64,000 nucleotides of DNA from the NCBI GenBank assembly GCA_963735025.1, contig CAVTJG010000009.1, positions 1,302,001 to 1,366,000 of the forward strand, in the 5' to 3' direction. The DNA comes from JAABRB01 sp963735025. GTDB taxonomy: Bacteria > Pseudomonadota > Gammaproteobacteria > Burkholderiales > SG8-39. Shown piece by piece: positions 52,140 through 61,121 of the stretch. The notes beneath the pieces are model-generated. The model made no database searches. It had not been told where the DNA came from and worked only from the letters and a program-made list of their open reading frames with translations. Every line of letters begins with the position of its first letter. Within the stretch, counting starts at the first letter, position 1. A program made the translations under genes and the position numbers.

Positions 52140-53861
52140 GTGGCAAAATCCGACTGCCCGCTCGACCTCGTGCTGGTGTGGCACTTCCACCAGCCCGACT
52201 ACCGGGATTACACGACCGGCGAGTTCCGACTGCCCTGGACCTACCTGCACGCCATCAAGGACTACGCCGATATGGCGTGGCACCTCGAGCGCCATCGCGA
52301 AGTGCGCGCCGTCGTCAATTTCGTGCCCGTGCTGCTCGATCAGCTCGAGGACTATGCGAGCCAGTTCGAGAGCGGGACGCTGCGTGATCCGTTGCTGAGG
52401 TTGCTTGCGCAGCCGAGCACGGAACAGCTGAGCGACGCCGCGCGTGGCGCGATTCTCGAACGCTGCTTCCACGCCAACCATCTGCAAATGATCGAGCCGT
52501 TCGCGGCCTATAAGCGGTTGCACGCTCTGTTCGAGTACACGGAGCATCAGGGCGCCGACGCGATCGCGTACCTTTCCGACCAGTACCTCTACGATCTCCT
52601 CACCTGGTACCACCTGGCCTGGACGGGCGAGACCGTACGTCGCGAGTCGGAGCTCGTGACACGCCTCATGTCGATGGGGCACGGGTTCAGTCAAGCCGAT
52701 CGGCTCGCGCTGCTGGGTCTGCTGGGCGAGGTCATCCGGGACATCATTCCGCGCTACCGGAGGCTGGCCGAGCGTGGGCAGATCGAGATTTCGGCGACTC
52801 CGCATCACCATCCGCTCTCGCCCCTGCTCATCGACTTTGCTTGCGCGCGCGAGCCAGAACCGCACGCAGTGCTGCCGCGGTCGCCCGTCTATCCGGGCGG
52901 AAGTGCGCGCGTGGCATTTCACATCGAATCGGCCATTACCACGCATGAGCGGCGATTCGGCGCCCGGCCATACGGTCTCTGGCCCGCCGAGGGCGGGGTG
53001 TCGGAGGCGTTGGTGAGATTGCTCGGCGAACAAGGCCTCGAATGGACTGCGAGCGGGGAGCGCGTGCTTGCAAACAGCCTGGCACGTGCGGAAGGTGGGC
53101 CCGGGTCGCGTGCCGACTACCTGTATCGTGCCTGGCGATTGCCGGGCGTCGCACCCGGACTGACCTGCTTCTTCCGCGACGATCGTCTGTCCGATCTGAT
53201 CGGCTTCGAGTACAAGACCTGGAACGGGCGCGACGCCGCGAAGAATCTCATCGGGGAGCTGACGGCCATTGCAAAGGGCGCGGCGCCGGGTTCGGCTCCG
53301 ATCGTGAGCGTCATACTGGACGGCGAAAACGCCTGGGAGTGGTACCCGTACAACGGCTATTACTTTCTCGAGGCGCTCTACGAGGGGCTCGCCGCTCACA
53401 CGTCGATCCGGACCACGACGTACCACGACTGGCTCGGGGCACTGACACCTCCGGCCTCGCCACCTGCCCGGGTCGGCGAGCTGGCGCGGCTCACGGCCGG
53501 TAGCTGGGTCTACGGAAATTTCTCGACCTGGATCGGTTCGCCGGAAAAGAATCACGCCTGGGACCTGCTGGCGGCTGCCAAGCAATGCTTCGATCTCGTC
53601 ATTGCCAGCGGTCGCCTCGATGAGGCGCACACTCGAGCTGCGTTCGAGCAGCTCGCGGTTTGCGAGGCGTCTGACTGGTTCTGGTGGTTCGGCGACTACA
53701 ACCCGGTCGACTCGGTCGCGAGCTTCGACCAGTTATATCGAGAGAATCTCGCCCGACTCTATTCGTCGCTCAATCTTCCCGCCCCGGCGGAGCTCGCCAC
53801 GCCGATCAGCCATGGCAGCGGCAAGCCAGAATCGGGCGGATCGATGCGCCGCGCCTCCTGA
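52140..53861 (+). CDS. Glycoside hydrolase family 57 protein
   Basis: 573-residue GH57 enzyme acting on alpha-glucans (amylase, 4-alpha-glucanotransferase or branching enzyme type). It begins AKSDCPLDLVLVWHFHQPDY, where WHFHQP is the first conserved region. Later ones are ISATPHHHPLSPLL near 220, and YGLWPAEGGVSEALVRLLGE near 279, whose Glu is the likely nucleophile. Near the C-terminus are DGENAWEWYPYNG and YGNFSTWIGSPEKNHAW. The sequence is closer to the amylopullulanase-like group than to the HTHIPY branching enzymes. GTG 52140 is the start. No GH13 branching enzyme is in the cluster, so this enzyme may be the only remodelling activity there. Confidence 0.88.
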   Translation: MAKSDCPLDLVLVWHFHQPDYRDYTTGEFRLPWTYLHAIKDYADMAWHLERHREVRAVVNFVPVLLDQLEDYASQFESGTLRDPLLRLLAQPSTEQLSDAARGAILERCFHANHLQMIEPFAAYKRLHALFEYTEHQGADAIAYLSDQYLYDLLTWYHLAWTGETVRRESELVTRLMSMGHGFSQADRLALLGLLGEVIRDIIPRYRRLAERGQIEISATPHHHPLSPLLIDFACAREPEPHAVLPRSPVYPGGSARVAFHIESAITTHERRFGARPYGLWPAEGGVSEALVRLLGEQGLEWTASGERVLANSLARAEGGPGSRADYLYRAWRLPGVAPGLTCFFRDDRLSDLIGFEYKTWNGRDAAKNLIGELTAIAKGAAPGSAPIVSVILDGENAWEWYPYNGYYFLEALYEGLAAHTSIRTTTYHDWLGALTPPASPPARVGELARLTAGSWVYGNFSTWIGSPEKNHAWDLLAAAKQCFDLVIASGRLDEAHTRAAFEQLAVCEASDWFWWFGDYNPVDSVASFDQLYRENLARLYSSLNLPAPAELATPISHGSGKPESGGSMRRAS

Positions 53862-53899
53862 TCATCGCCGCTCTTCGCGGAAAGCGTGTGCCGTCCCGT

Positions 53900-53913
53900 T
53901 TGACCTGCGTCAA
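53900..53913 (+). promoter_or_regulatory. FNR/Anr-like box upstream of the BCAM0308 family gene
   Basis: TTGAC-CTGC-GTCAA is a perfect palindrome fitting TTGAY-N4-RTCAA. It is centred 108 bp before the ATG at 54015, so at -41.5 transcription would begin near 53948. BCAM0308 itself belongs to the low-oxygen-activated locus of Burkholderia cenocepacia, which supports the assignment. Confidence 0.65.
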
Positions 53914-54014
53914 CTCGTCGTCGGGCCGCTGGGGGACGATGAAAATGAGATGTATCGTCAAGTTGAGGAAATCTCAGGCAGCGAATCAGGAGCAAGCATT
54001 TAGGAGCAAACAGA

Positions 54015-54521
54015 ATGGGAGCCGTCATCAACACACCGAAGGGCTACCGCCGCCTTGAACGGAACGACAGGATCATCCAGGAACGCCGGCACGACAGTTA
54101 CCGAACCTCCGGGAAGCTTCCCGAGCCAACGCGCTGTCCCGACTGCAGCGCCGAGTATCGCGACGGGCGGTGGCAGTGGGGATCCACCGAGGGTCCTGCA
54201 CACATGGAGCGGTGCCCGGCGTGTCACCGCATCCACGACCGCTTCCCGGCCGGGTTCGTCGCCATCTCGGGCGAATTTCTGGCAGCGCATCGGGACGAGA
54301 TTCTGAATTTGGTCCGGAACGTCGAGGCTCGCGAGAAGGACGAGCATCCGCTCGAGCGGATCATGGATTGCAAGGAAACCGGCGAGGGTCTGATGGTAAC
54401 CACGACGGATCCGCACCTGGCCCGCGGAATCGGCGACGCGCTGGCGCACGCCTACCACGGCGAGCTGGAATATCACTACAACGACAGCGACCAGCTGCTG
54501 CGCGTCCACTGGAGTCGGTAG
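54015..54521 (+). CDS. BCAM0308 family zinc-ribbon protein
   Basis: 168-residue protein of unknown function. It begins MGAVINTPKGYRRLERNDRI and the family block ERRHDSYRTSGKLPEPTRC. CPDC (about 41-44) and CPAC (about 67-70) form a probable zinc ribbon. RWQWG between the cysteine pairs and FPAGFVAISGEFLAAHRDE after them are also conserved. GGAG precedes the ATG. It is the last gene of the glg-side plus-strand group but has its own FNR-like box, so it is probably induced by low oxygen. The C-terminal half (DPHLARGIGDALAHAYHGEL) may form a compact alpha/beta domain. Confidence 0.82.
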   Translation: MGAVINTPKGYRRLERNDRIIQERRHDSYRTSGKLPEPTRCPDCSAEYRDGRWQWGSTEGPAHMERCPACHRIHDRFPAGFVAISGEFLAAHRDEILNLVRNVEAREKDEHPLERIMDCKETGEGLMVTTTDPHLARGIGDALAHAYHGELEYHYNDSDQLLRVHWSR

Positions 54522-54533
54522 CGCGCCGGGCGC

Positions 54534-55565
54534 TCATTCCGGAAGCGGAAAGCGCTCCATGAAATAGCAGAGGCAGTCCTGCCGGACGACACGGGCGTCG
54601 CGCGTGAGCATCGAGGGCATGACCGGCCGGCTCAGGCGGATGAGTTCACCGTCACGCTCGAGGAACCCCTCGCCGACTTCCTCGCCCGCCTCATTGCGTA
54701 CTTCCAGGCACTGTGCCGGCTGCCCGTTGCACCGCGCAAAGATCGTGCCCGTTGGAAGCTCGCGAAAATTGAACCACTCGAGATCCTCGCCGAAGACAAG
54801 GTCGGCGGGAGTCGAGTCGAACGCAAAGGTCGTCGCGCGCGGAACGTGCACCGTCGCGACCGTGTGGAAGAGGTGCACGTCACCCGACCGGACTACATGG
54901 GTCGGCACCTCGGCGAGCTGCATGCACGCTTCGATATAATCTTCTGCGTGCGTCACGCCGCTCTCATCGCCCGTCTTGCCGCATTCACAGGTCACTGACG
55001 GGCAGAGCTCGGCGAAGGCCATCGTCTGAACCCCGCGCGGCCGGCGAAAATAGACCACCGTGCGGCCGAACAGCGCGGCAAGCTGGAGGTCCTGGGGCCT
55101 CAGCCGGGTCACGCATGCGTAGTGCGGGTTGAGGCCGGTGTTGTTGTGCAGGTCGATGCTGGCGAACACTTTGCGTGCGCGCATCTCGTCGACGACCGCC
55201 TCCATGATCGCGTGTTCGGGCGTGCGTTCCCAGTCCGATCCGGGCCAGATGCGGTTGAAGTCCGGCTGACCATCTAGTCTGCGTACGTTTTCCCGCGCGG
55301 CGGCGACGTTCCCGATGAACACGGAGAGCGCACGCGGCAGTTCCTTCGCGACATATGCCCTCAGGAGCCGCTGTACAGCGAGCAGGCCGACGTCCTCATT
55401 GCCGTGCAGGAGCGCCGAGACGAACAGCGGTTCGGACCGGCGCCCCGGAAGATGAATGAGCGTCGGGCCGGGCAGGATGCGATGCAGCGTGCGCGCATCG
55501 ACCTCGAGCAGCCCCGCGGGCAGCCGATCGATGATGCTCAGCGTTCCCTGCGCGTCGGTATTCAA
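54534..55565 (-). CDS. M14/AstE-like zinc carboxypeptidase or amidohydrolase
   Basis: 343 residues related to succinylglutamate desuccinylase and aspartoacylase. The first zinc motif is LLHGNEDVG with His54 and Glu57; the third ligand is in ASIDLHNNTGLNPHY near 139. A Glu near VTCECGKTGDESGVTHAEDY is the likely catalytic acid, although the Cys-rich surroundings are unusual. AstE proper has a more compact C-terminal domain, so the substrate is unlikely to be succinylglutamate here. It starts 3 nt after the stop of the upstream GCS2 ligase gene and belongs to one operon with it. Confidence 0.82.
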   Translation of the reverse strand: MNTDAQGTLSIIDRLPAGLLEVDARTLHRILPGPTLIHLPGRRSEPLFVSALLHGNEDVGLLAVQRLLRAYVAKELPRALSVFIGNVAAARENVRRLDGQPDFNRIWPGSDWERTPEHAIMEAVVDEMRARKVFASIDLHNNTGLNPHYACVTRLRPQDLQLAALFGRTVVYFRRPRGVQTMAFAELCPSVTCECGKTGDESGVTHAEDYIEACMQLAEVPTHVVRSGDVHLFHTVATVHVPRATTFAFDSTPADLVFGEDLEWFNFRELPTGTIFARCNGQPAQCLEVRNEAGEEVGEGFLERDGELIRLSRPVMPSMLTRDARVVRQDCLCYFMERFPLPE

Positions 55566-55567
55566 GA

Positions 55568-56980
55568 TCAGATCTTCCAGCGATGCACGGGTTCAGCGGC
55601 ATCGCTCAGGGCGCGATAGGCGCGGGTGAGCGCGTGCATGTCGCGACCATGCTTCTCCACGAATCCGCGCTGCCATGCCGCACCGGTTGCCCCGCTTGAC
55701 GCGCGCGCTTCGATCGTCCCGAGATAGCGGTCGATGTCGCCGCGGTCGACACGCAGCGACTCGAGGCCCTTGCGCGCCTGCTCGAGAAGAACTTTCTGCA
55801 CGAGCCGAGCCAGGTTCCAGCGCTCGCCGTCGTACCAATCGACGCCGGCAGCGAGGCCGAGGCGCGCGGCCTGGTAGAAGTTCTGCTTCGCCGCAGAATG
55901 TGGCAGTCGATGCTCGGGGGCGTGCGGCTCGATCACGAGCCACTCCATGAGCCCGAAGAAGAACGCCATGTTCGCCGCCATATCGATCAGCGTGGGGCCG
56001 GCGGGCAGGACCCGATGCTCGATCCGCAGGTGCGGAGTCCCGTCCGGATCGAATCCGATGAGCGGACGGTTCCAGCGCCAGATCGTCCCATTGTGCAGCC
56101 TGAGGTGAGGGAATTGCTCCGCGGGCTCGTCGAGGGTCAGCGGCAGAATGGCGGGGTGATTGGCGCTGTTCTCGACGTAGCATTCGTTGAGCGAGGCGCG
56201 GACATAGCCCGAGCCAAACGTGACGCGCCGCTCCGGCGATCCGATATCCACTGCCTGCTCGAAGAGCGGGATGCGGGTCTCCTCCCAGAGAATCCTGCCG
56301 AAGAGAATCGGCGAGTTGGCGGCGACCGCCACCATCGGCGCGGACAGGATCGTCGCTGCGTTCAGGTAACGCACCGCCCTGTCGGGCGGCACCTGGAGGT
56401 GCAGCTGGAACGACGTTGCCGCCGCCTCCAGCATGACGTCCATGTGCTCGGTCCTGAGGTGCTCTTGGCCGACGATGTCGAGCCGGATCGCTCGGCCCTT
56501 GCGCAGCCGTATGACCTGCTCGTTCAGCGCGGCATAGCGCCGCATCGAAGACATGTTGGCCGGACAGAGTGCAGCGTCGGTGATGGTCGGGAGGATTCCG
56601 ATGGTGACAATGGTGGCGCCCAGATCTTCGCCGACGCGCGCGCAATGCTCGCGTGCCTTGCCGAGATCCTCCTCCAGGCGGTGGATGCCGTTCCCGGCGA
56701 GCGACTGCGGATCGACATTCAGCTCAATGTTGAATTTCGCGAGTTCCGGCACGATCGCCGGATCGGCCGCGTGCTCGAGAAACGCCTCGTTGATCGCCAG
56801 GGGCCCGCCGTCGGGCCCCACCAGCCAGACCTCCAGCTCGAGACCGCCGACCGCGCGCCGTCTCGAAAACCCGCCCGCGCTAAACCGGCTTGCAAGCAAC
56901 GCCAGCTCGAGGTCGAGTCGCGCTCGGAAGCGCTCGAAATCCGCCTTCTCGAAGCGGCTGCTGGCGATTTCCTGGCCCAT
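55568..56980 (-). CDS. GCS2-type glutamate-cysteine ligase homologue
   Basis: 470-residue carboxylate-amine ligase of the GCS2/YbdK class. Blocks: GLELEVWLVGPDGGPLAINE near 46 (with the ATP-site Glu), FNIELNVDPQSLAGN near 83, FQLHLQVPPDRAVRYLNAAT near 192, and TPHLRIEHRVLPAGPTLID near 318. YbdK-like proteins make gamma-glutamyl amides weakly; true substrates are often unknown. Pairing with an AstE-like deacylase two bases downstream suggests that the pair builds and trims the same type of amide bond (inference). It is divergent from the MscS gene. Confidence 0.86.
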   Translation of the reverse strand: MGQEIASSRFEKADFERFRARLDLELALLASRFSAGGFSRRRAVGGLELEVWLVGPDGGPLAINEAFLEHAADPAIVPELAKFNIELNVDPQSLAGNGIHRLEEDLGKAREHCARVGEDLGATIVTIGILPTITDAALCPANMSSMRRYAALNEQVIRLRKGRAIRLDIVGQEHLRTEHMDVMLEAAATSFQLHLQVPPDRAVRYLNAATILSAPMVAVAANSPILFGRILWEETRIPLFEQAVDIGSPERRVTFGSGYVRASLNECYVENSANHPAILPLTLDEPAEQFPHLRLHNGTIWRWNRPLIGFDPDGTPHLRIEHRVLPAGPTLIDMAANMAFFFGLMEWLVIEPHAPEHRLPHSAAKQNFYQAARLGLAAGVDWYDGERWNLARLVQKVLLEQARKGLESLRVDRGDIDRYLGTIEARASSGATGAAWQRGFVEKHGRDMHALTRAYRALSDAAEPVHRWKI

Positions 56981-57125
56981 GGTATCCGGATGGTACTGTG
57001 GCCCGTGATCCCGCGGGGCGACGAGCCGTCATCGACCGGAGGTGGGACAAAATTGGGATTATGCTTCGCGCGTTTCGCCGGATCGGGTGTTGTCGGGCGA
57101 CGTGGCAAATGCTGGGGGAGGCATC

Positions 57126-58757
57126 GTGCTGAGGAATTTGAGTCGTATTGCCATGGTGGCGCTCATACTGGCCGGCATCGTGTTGCCGGCGAGCGCGGCG
57201 GACGAGGCGCGTGAAGCGACCGCCGTGAGGTTTCCCGTCCACCTCGGTGACCAGGTCGTGCTGTATGTCCGGCAGGGAATCAGGAGCTTCACGGCCGCCG
57301 AGCGGGCCGAGCAGCTCTCGAAAAGGCTGAAACAGCTCGCAGACGACCCGAACATCAATCCATTCAAGGTCGTGGTGGAGGAGACGCCGGTCAGCAGCGA
57401 TCTCCTCGTCGGCTCCGAGATCCTCGTGTCGGTCTTCGATTCGGACGCCAGGGATTTCTCCGGAAGAACGCGCCACGAGGTTGCCGTGGTGGCGGCCCGC
57501 AAGATCGAGGATGCCGTCGCGAAGTATCGGGAGGAGCGCTTGCCCGCGTCACTTGCGATCGATGCGGTGGAAACCGGGGCGACCATCCTCGCCGCGGGGC
57601 TCTTCCTGTTTCTCTTTCAGTGGGCCTTCCGCAGAGGTCGCCAGCTCGTCCTCGACAGCGCGAACCGGCAACTCGCAAAGGTCGAGAGCAAGACGCGCAG
57701 CGTCCTGAGCGCCGAGCAGCTGCGCTGGCCGCTCCTCGTCCTGATGCGCATCGTGCAGTTCGCGGTCTGGATCGCCGTGTCCTACGCTGCGCTCAGTCTC
57801 GCGCTCTCGTTCTTTCCGTATACGCGCAGCGCGGCCCGGGAGATCGACACCCTGGTGCTGGCACCACTCGCCGAGCTCGGTCTGGGCGTGCTGGCTGCAC
57901 TGCCGGGCCTCTTCGTCGTCCTGGTCATCGCCCTGATCGCACGCTGGGTACTCCGCGGCAGCCGGCTCTTCTTTTCGCAAATCGAGCGCAAGCGGATACA
58001 CATCCAGGGGTTCTATCCGGAATGGGCGCGGCCCACGCAGCGCCTCGTCTCGTTGGTTGTGCTCATCGTCGCAGTGATCATGGCATACCCCTACGTCCCC
58101 GGATCGGAGTCGCCGGCATTCCAGGGCATCGCGATCTTCCTCGGGCTCCTCGGCTCGCTCGGAGCCACCGGCGTGGTGTCGAATCTGATCAATGGCCTGA
58201 TCATCACCTACATGCGATCGTTCCGCGTCGGTGACCTCGTCAAGATCGGGGACACGATGGGCATGGTCACGGAAAGCACGCTCATCGTCACGCGCCTGCG
58301 CACCGCGAAGAACGTCGAGATCAGCGTTCCCAATTCGCTGGTTCTGTCGGGGCAGGTGATCAACTACAGCGTCTCGGGCAAGCCGATTCTCACCACCCAG
58401 GTCACGATCGGCTACGACACGCCCTGGCGCCAGGTTCACGCGATGCTGCTCGCCGCGGCGGCGGCGACCGAGAACGTGGAGACCGATCCGAATCCGTTCG
58501 TGCTGCAGACCGCGCTCGACGACTTCTACGTGCGCTACGAGCTCAATTTCTCGGTGAGCGATCTTGCCCGGCTGTTGGCGATCATGTCGCGGCTGCACCA
58601 GCGCATCCAGGACGAGTTCAATGCCCACGGCGTGCAGATCATGTCGCCGCATTTCGTTTCCAACCCGGATGCACCGGCGGTCGTGCCGCGCGAAAGGTGG
58701 TATGCGGCGCCGGCTGCTGCCGGGGACGCGAACGCTCCCGCGGCCGGCAGGACGTGA
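57126..58757 (+). CDS. MscS family mechanosensitive channel protein
   Basis: 543 residues. GTG 57126 follows GGGGAGG and gives a signal peptide ending ASAADEA. A periplasmic domain (about 40-140) is followed by helices near 145-165 (ATILAAGLFLFLFQWAF), 200-225, 250-275 (LGVLAALPGLFVVLVIALIA) and 305-325. The pore helix and MscS beta domain run from GLLGSLGATGVVSNLINGL near 345 to RSFRVGDLVKIGDTMG near 370, then VPNSLVLSGQVINYS. It releases solutes on osmotic downshift. It is longer than E. coli MscS (286), as in the YnaI/YbdG-type channels with extra helices. Confidence 0.88.
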   Translation: MLRNLSRIAMVALILAGIVLPASAADEAREATAVRFPVHLGDQVVLYVRQGIRSFTAAERAEQLSKRLKQLADDPNINPFKVVVEETPVSSDLLVGSEILVSVFDSDARDFSGRTRHEVAVVAARKIEDAVAKYREERLPASLAIDAVETGATILAAGLFLFLFQWAFRRGRQLVLDSANRQLAKVESKTRSVLSAEQLRWPLLVLMRIVQFAVWIAVSYAALSLALSFFPYTRSAAREIDTLVLAPLAELGLGVLAALPGLFVVLVIALIARWVLRGSRLFFSQIERKRIHIQGFYPEWARPTQRLVSLVVLIVAVIMAYPYVPGSESPAFQGIAIFLGLLGSLGATGVVSNLINGLIITYMRSFRVGDLVKIGDTMGMVTESTLIVTRLRTAKNVEISVPNSLVLSGQVINYSVSGKPILTTQVTIGYDTPWRQVHAMLLAAAAATENVETDPNPFVLQTALDDFYVRYELNFSVSDLARLLAIMSRLHQRIQDEFNAHGVQIMSPHFVSNPDAPAVVPRERWYAAPAAAGDANAPAAGRT

Positions 58758-58764
58758 CGTCGAA

Positions 58765-58992
58765 TCATTCGATACCGCGACGGTAAGCGCCAAGCGTCCA
58801 CTCACCGCTGGCTTCGTCGTGGCGCAGGATGTAAGTATCGCCGTCGCTCGCCGCCACCTTGAAGTAGCGGTGATCGGGCGCGACCCACCGGTCGAGGATT
58901 TCCTGAACGTCGAGATGGCGCTCGCCGAGCGCAAAGGCGCGCGGTTCCTCGTCGCCGCGGTAGCCCGCGTAGCATTCGACCTTGAGCTTCAT
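58765..58992 (-). CDS. Conserved small protein of unknown function
   Basis: 75 residues, no membrane segment. It reads MKLKVECYAGYRGDEEPRAF, then EILDRWVAPDHRYFKV and DTYILRHDEASGEWTLGAYR, a compact beta-rich pattern found in many proteobacteria and in Geobacter-like genomes without an assigned role. It ends 7 nt from the MscS stop and starts 67 nt before the ABC gene upstream on the same strand, so it could be the distal gene of that operon. Confidence 0.75.
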   Translation of the reverse strand: MKLKVECYAGYRGDEEPRAFALGERHLDVQEILDRWVAPDHRYFKVAASDGDTYILRHDEASGEWTLGAYRRGIE

Positions 58993-59059
58993 TGCCGGCC
59001 CGGCTGGCCGAAATGATACGCTTGGGCAGCCTCCGGCAGCTCGGGACCGCGTCAGCGCG

Positions 59060-60133
59060 CTAGTTCAGGCGTGCGCCGCTGTTCGTGTCGAAAAGATGGA
59101 ATCCGGCGGGATCGAAGGCGAAGGTGAGATTGTCCCCGGTGTCGAGTGTCGTCTCCGGGTCGATCTTCGCAACGAGCGGTGTTGCGCCGCCATACTCGAA
59201 GAAGACGAGCGACTCGGCCCCCAGGGGTTCGATGAGCTGTACCGTGCCTGGCGTGCCGCCGTTCACTCCGACGGTAACGTGTTCCGATCGCACGCCCAGG
59301 ACCACATTGCGACCTGGGAGGTTGCCCGGCAGGCCGTCGGGCAGACGCTGGCGGAGGTTCGCGGCCTTGAACATCAGGGCCCCGTCGGCGGCCTCGACGC
59401 TGCCGCTCAGGAAATTCATGGTGGGTGTGCCGAAGAACCCGGCGACGAACTGGGTAGCGGGCTTGCGGTAAATTTCCAGCGGCGCGCCGACCTGCTCGAT
59501 GACGCCCCGGCTCATGACCACGATGCGATCGGCCATGGTCATCGCCTCGGCCTGATCATGCGTGACATACACGAACGTCGCGCTCAACCGATCGTGCAGA
59601 CGCTTGAGCTCGGTGCGCATATCGACGCGAAGCTTGGCGTCGAGGCTGGACAGCGGCTCGTCCATGAGGAGTACCGACGGATTGGTGACGATGGTGCGAG
59701 CGAGCGCCACTCGCTGCGACTCGCCGCCCGAGCATTGTGCGGGCCGCTTGTCGAGCAGCGCCGATATGTGCATCGCTTCCGCCGCTGCGCGCACCCGGCT
59801 GTCGATTTCAGGCGCCGCGACTTTCTTGACCCGCATTCCGAAGGCGATGTTTTCGTACACGGTCAGGTGCGGAAAAAGTGCCAGGTCCTGGAAGACCATT
59901 CCCAGGCCGCGCTCGCCCGGCTCCAGATCGTTCACGACCTGCCCGCCGATGGCGATCTCTCCCGACGTCGGCCGCTCGAGCCCGGAAATCATGTTGAGCG
60001 TGGTCGTCTTGCCGCAGCCGGACGGCCCGACCATGATCAGGAATTCGCCGTCGCGAACCTGCAGGTTCACGCCCTTGACGGCAATCTGCGCGCCGAACTG
60101 CTTGACGACGTCCTTGAGTACGATCTGGGCCAA
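59060..60133 (-). CDS. Carbohydrate ABC transporter ATP-binding protein (UgpC/MalK type)
   Basis: 357-residue ATPase of a CUT1-type sugar or polyol importer. Walker A GPSGCGKTTT at 37-46, Q-loop FQDLALFPH near 82, signature CSGGESQRVALAR near 134 (Cys for the usual Leu), Walker B VLLMDEPLSSLDAKLR near 155, switch His in YVTHDQAEAM. A C-terminal TOBE regulatory domain (about 250-350) with VLGVRSEHVTVG is present. It acts with the two permeases and binding protein encoded upstream on the same strand. Confidence 0.92.
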   Translation of the reverse strand: MAQIVLKDVVKQFGAQIAVKGVNLQVRDGEFLIMVGPSGCGKTTTLNMISGLERPTSGEIAIGGQVVNDLEPGERGLGMVFQDLALFPHLTVYENIAFGMRVKKVAAPEIDSRVRAAAEAMHISALLDKRPAQCSGGESQRVALARTIVTNPSVLLMDEPLSSLDAKLRVDMRTELKRLHDRLSATFVYVTHDQAEAMTMADRIVVMSRGVIEQVGAPLEIYRKPATQFVAGFFGTPTMNFLSGSVEAADGALMFKAANLRQRLPDGLPGNLPGRNVVLGVRSEHVTVGVNGGTPGTVQLIEPLGAESLVFFEYGGATPLVAKIDPETTLDTGDNLTFAFDPAGFHLFDTNSGARLN

Positions 60134-60152
60134 GGCGTGCTTCCTCCTGCAA

Positions 60153-61121
60153 CTACTTTCTGATGGTCCCGAAGCTGAATCCCTTGATCAGGTGCTTCTG
60201 GATGAACATTCCGAGGACGACCACCGGGATGGTGATGATGGTGCCGATCGCGGCTTGCGGGCCGAAGAGCCGGCCCTCGGACGCGCTCTGGAACTTGTTC
60301 AGGAGCACCGGCAGGGTCACCACGTCCGGATGCGTCAGCGTCAGGGCGAGGAGAAACTCCGCCCAGTTCAGGATGAACACGAACAGGAACGTCACGACCA
60401 TGCCCGAGCCGACCAGCGGCAGGACGACGCGCCGCAGCGTGTACATCCGGCCCGCGCCCATCATGCGCGCCGCGTGCTCGAGCGTGTAGGGCACCTCCTC
60501 GATGAAGGTGAGCATCATCCAGATGACGAACGGCAACGTCGTCGCGATGTAGATCGCGCTGAGCCCGACCCGGGTGTCGAACAGGCTGATGCGCGTCCCG
60601 AAGACAGTTTCGGTGGCGAGCGGGATCATGATCGCGTAGTACATCAGGAGTGGGATCGCGATCACGATCGGCGGAACCATGCGGATCATCAGGATCGCAT
60701 GCCTGAAATGCTTGCCGCCTACGTTGAACCGCGAGATCGAGTAGGCGAGAAATGTGCCGAGCAGCAGTGCGACGAGCGATGAGAGGGTGCAGATCAGCAA
60801 CGAATCGCCGAGCGGGCCCCAGACATTGAACGGCTGTTCCGTGGCCTCGCGGGCGACGCCCTTCTGGGACGTGTCGAATACGAAGATTTGCGAGTAGTTC
60901 TTGATCGTCGGCTCGTGGGGGATCCAGTGCGGCGGCCACGCCACCCACTCTCCCGATTCCTTGAAGGACGTAGCCACCATCCAGTAGATCGGGAACAGGA
61001 CGACGAGCGCCCAGGCAATGAGGATCGCGTGACGGAAGAAGGTCCGCAGGCGCTGCCGGCGAGTGTTGCGCGCTCCGGCGCTCACGGCCTGCTCGCGGGT
61101 CATGTCGGCGGGTGCGGTCAT
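60153..61121 (-). CDS. Carbohydrate ABC transporter permease (MalG/UgpE type)
   Basis: 322-residue inner-membrane protein with six helices, e.g. ILIAWALVVLFPIYWMVATS near 30, LLICTLSSLVALLLGTFLAY near 110, and VVTFLFVFILNWAEFLLALT near 230. The EAA loop EEVPYTLEHAARMMGAGRMY near 195 is the contact site for the ATPase. Its start overlaps the stop of the other permease gene (ATGA at 61118-61121), so the pair is coupled. The ATP-binding gene follows 19 nt after its stop. Confidence 0.9.
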   Translation of the reverse strand: MTAPADMTREQAVSAGARNTRRQRLRTFFRHAILIAWALVVLFPIYWMVATSFKESGEWVAWPPHWIPHEPTIKNYSQIFVFDTSQKGVAREATEQPFNVWGPLGDSLLICTLSSLVALLLGTFLAYSISRFNVGGKHFRHAILMIRMVPPIVIAIPLLMYYAIMIPLATETVFGTRISLFDTRVGLSAIYIATTLPFVIWMMLTFIEEVPYTLEHAARMMGAGRMYTLRRVVLPLVGSGMVVTFLFVFILNWAEFLLALTLTHPDVVTLPVLLNKFQSASEGRLFGPQAAIGTIITIPVVVLGMFIQKHLIKGFSFGTIRK

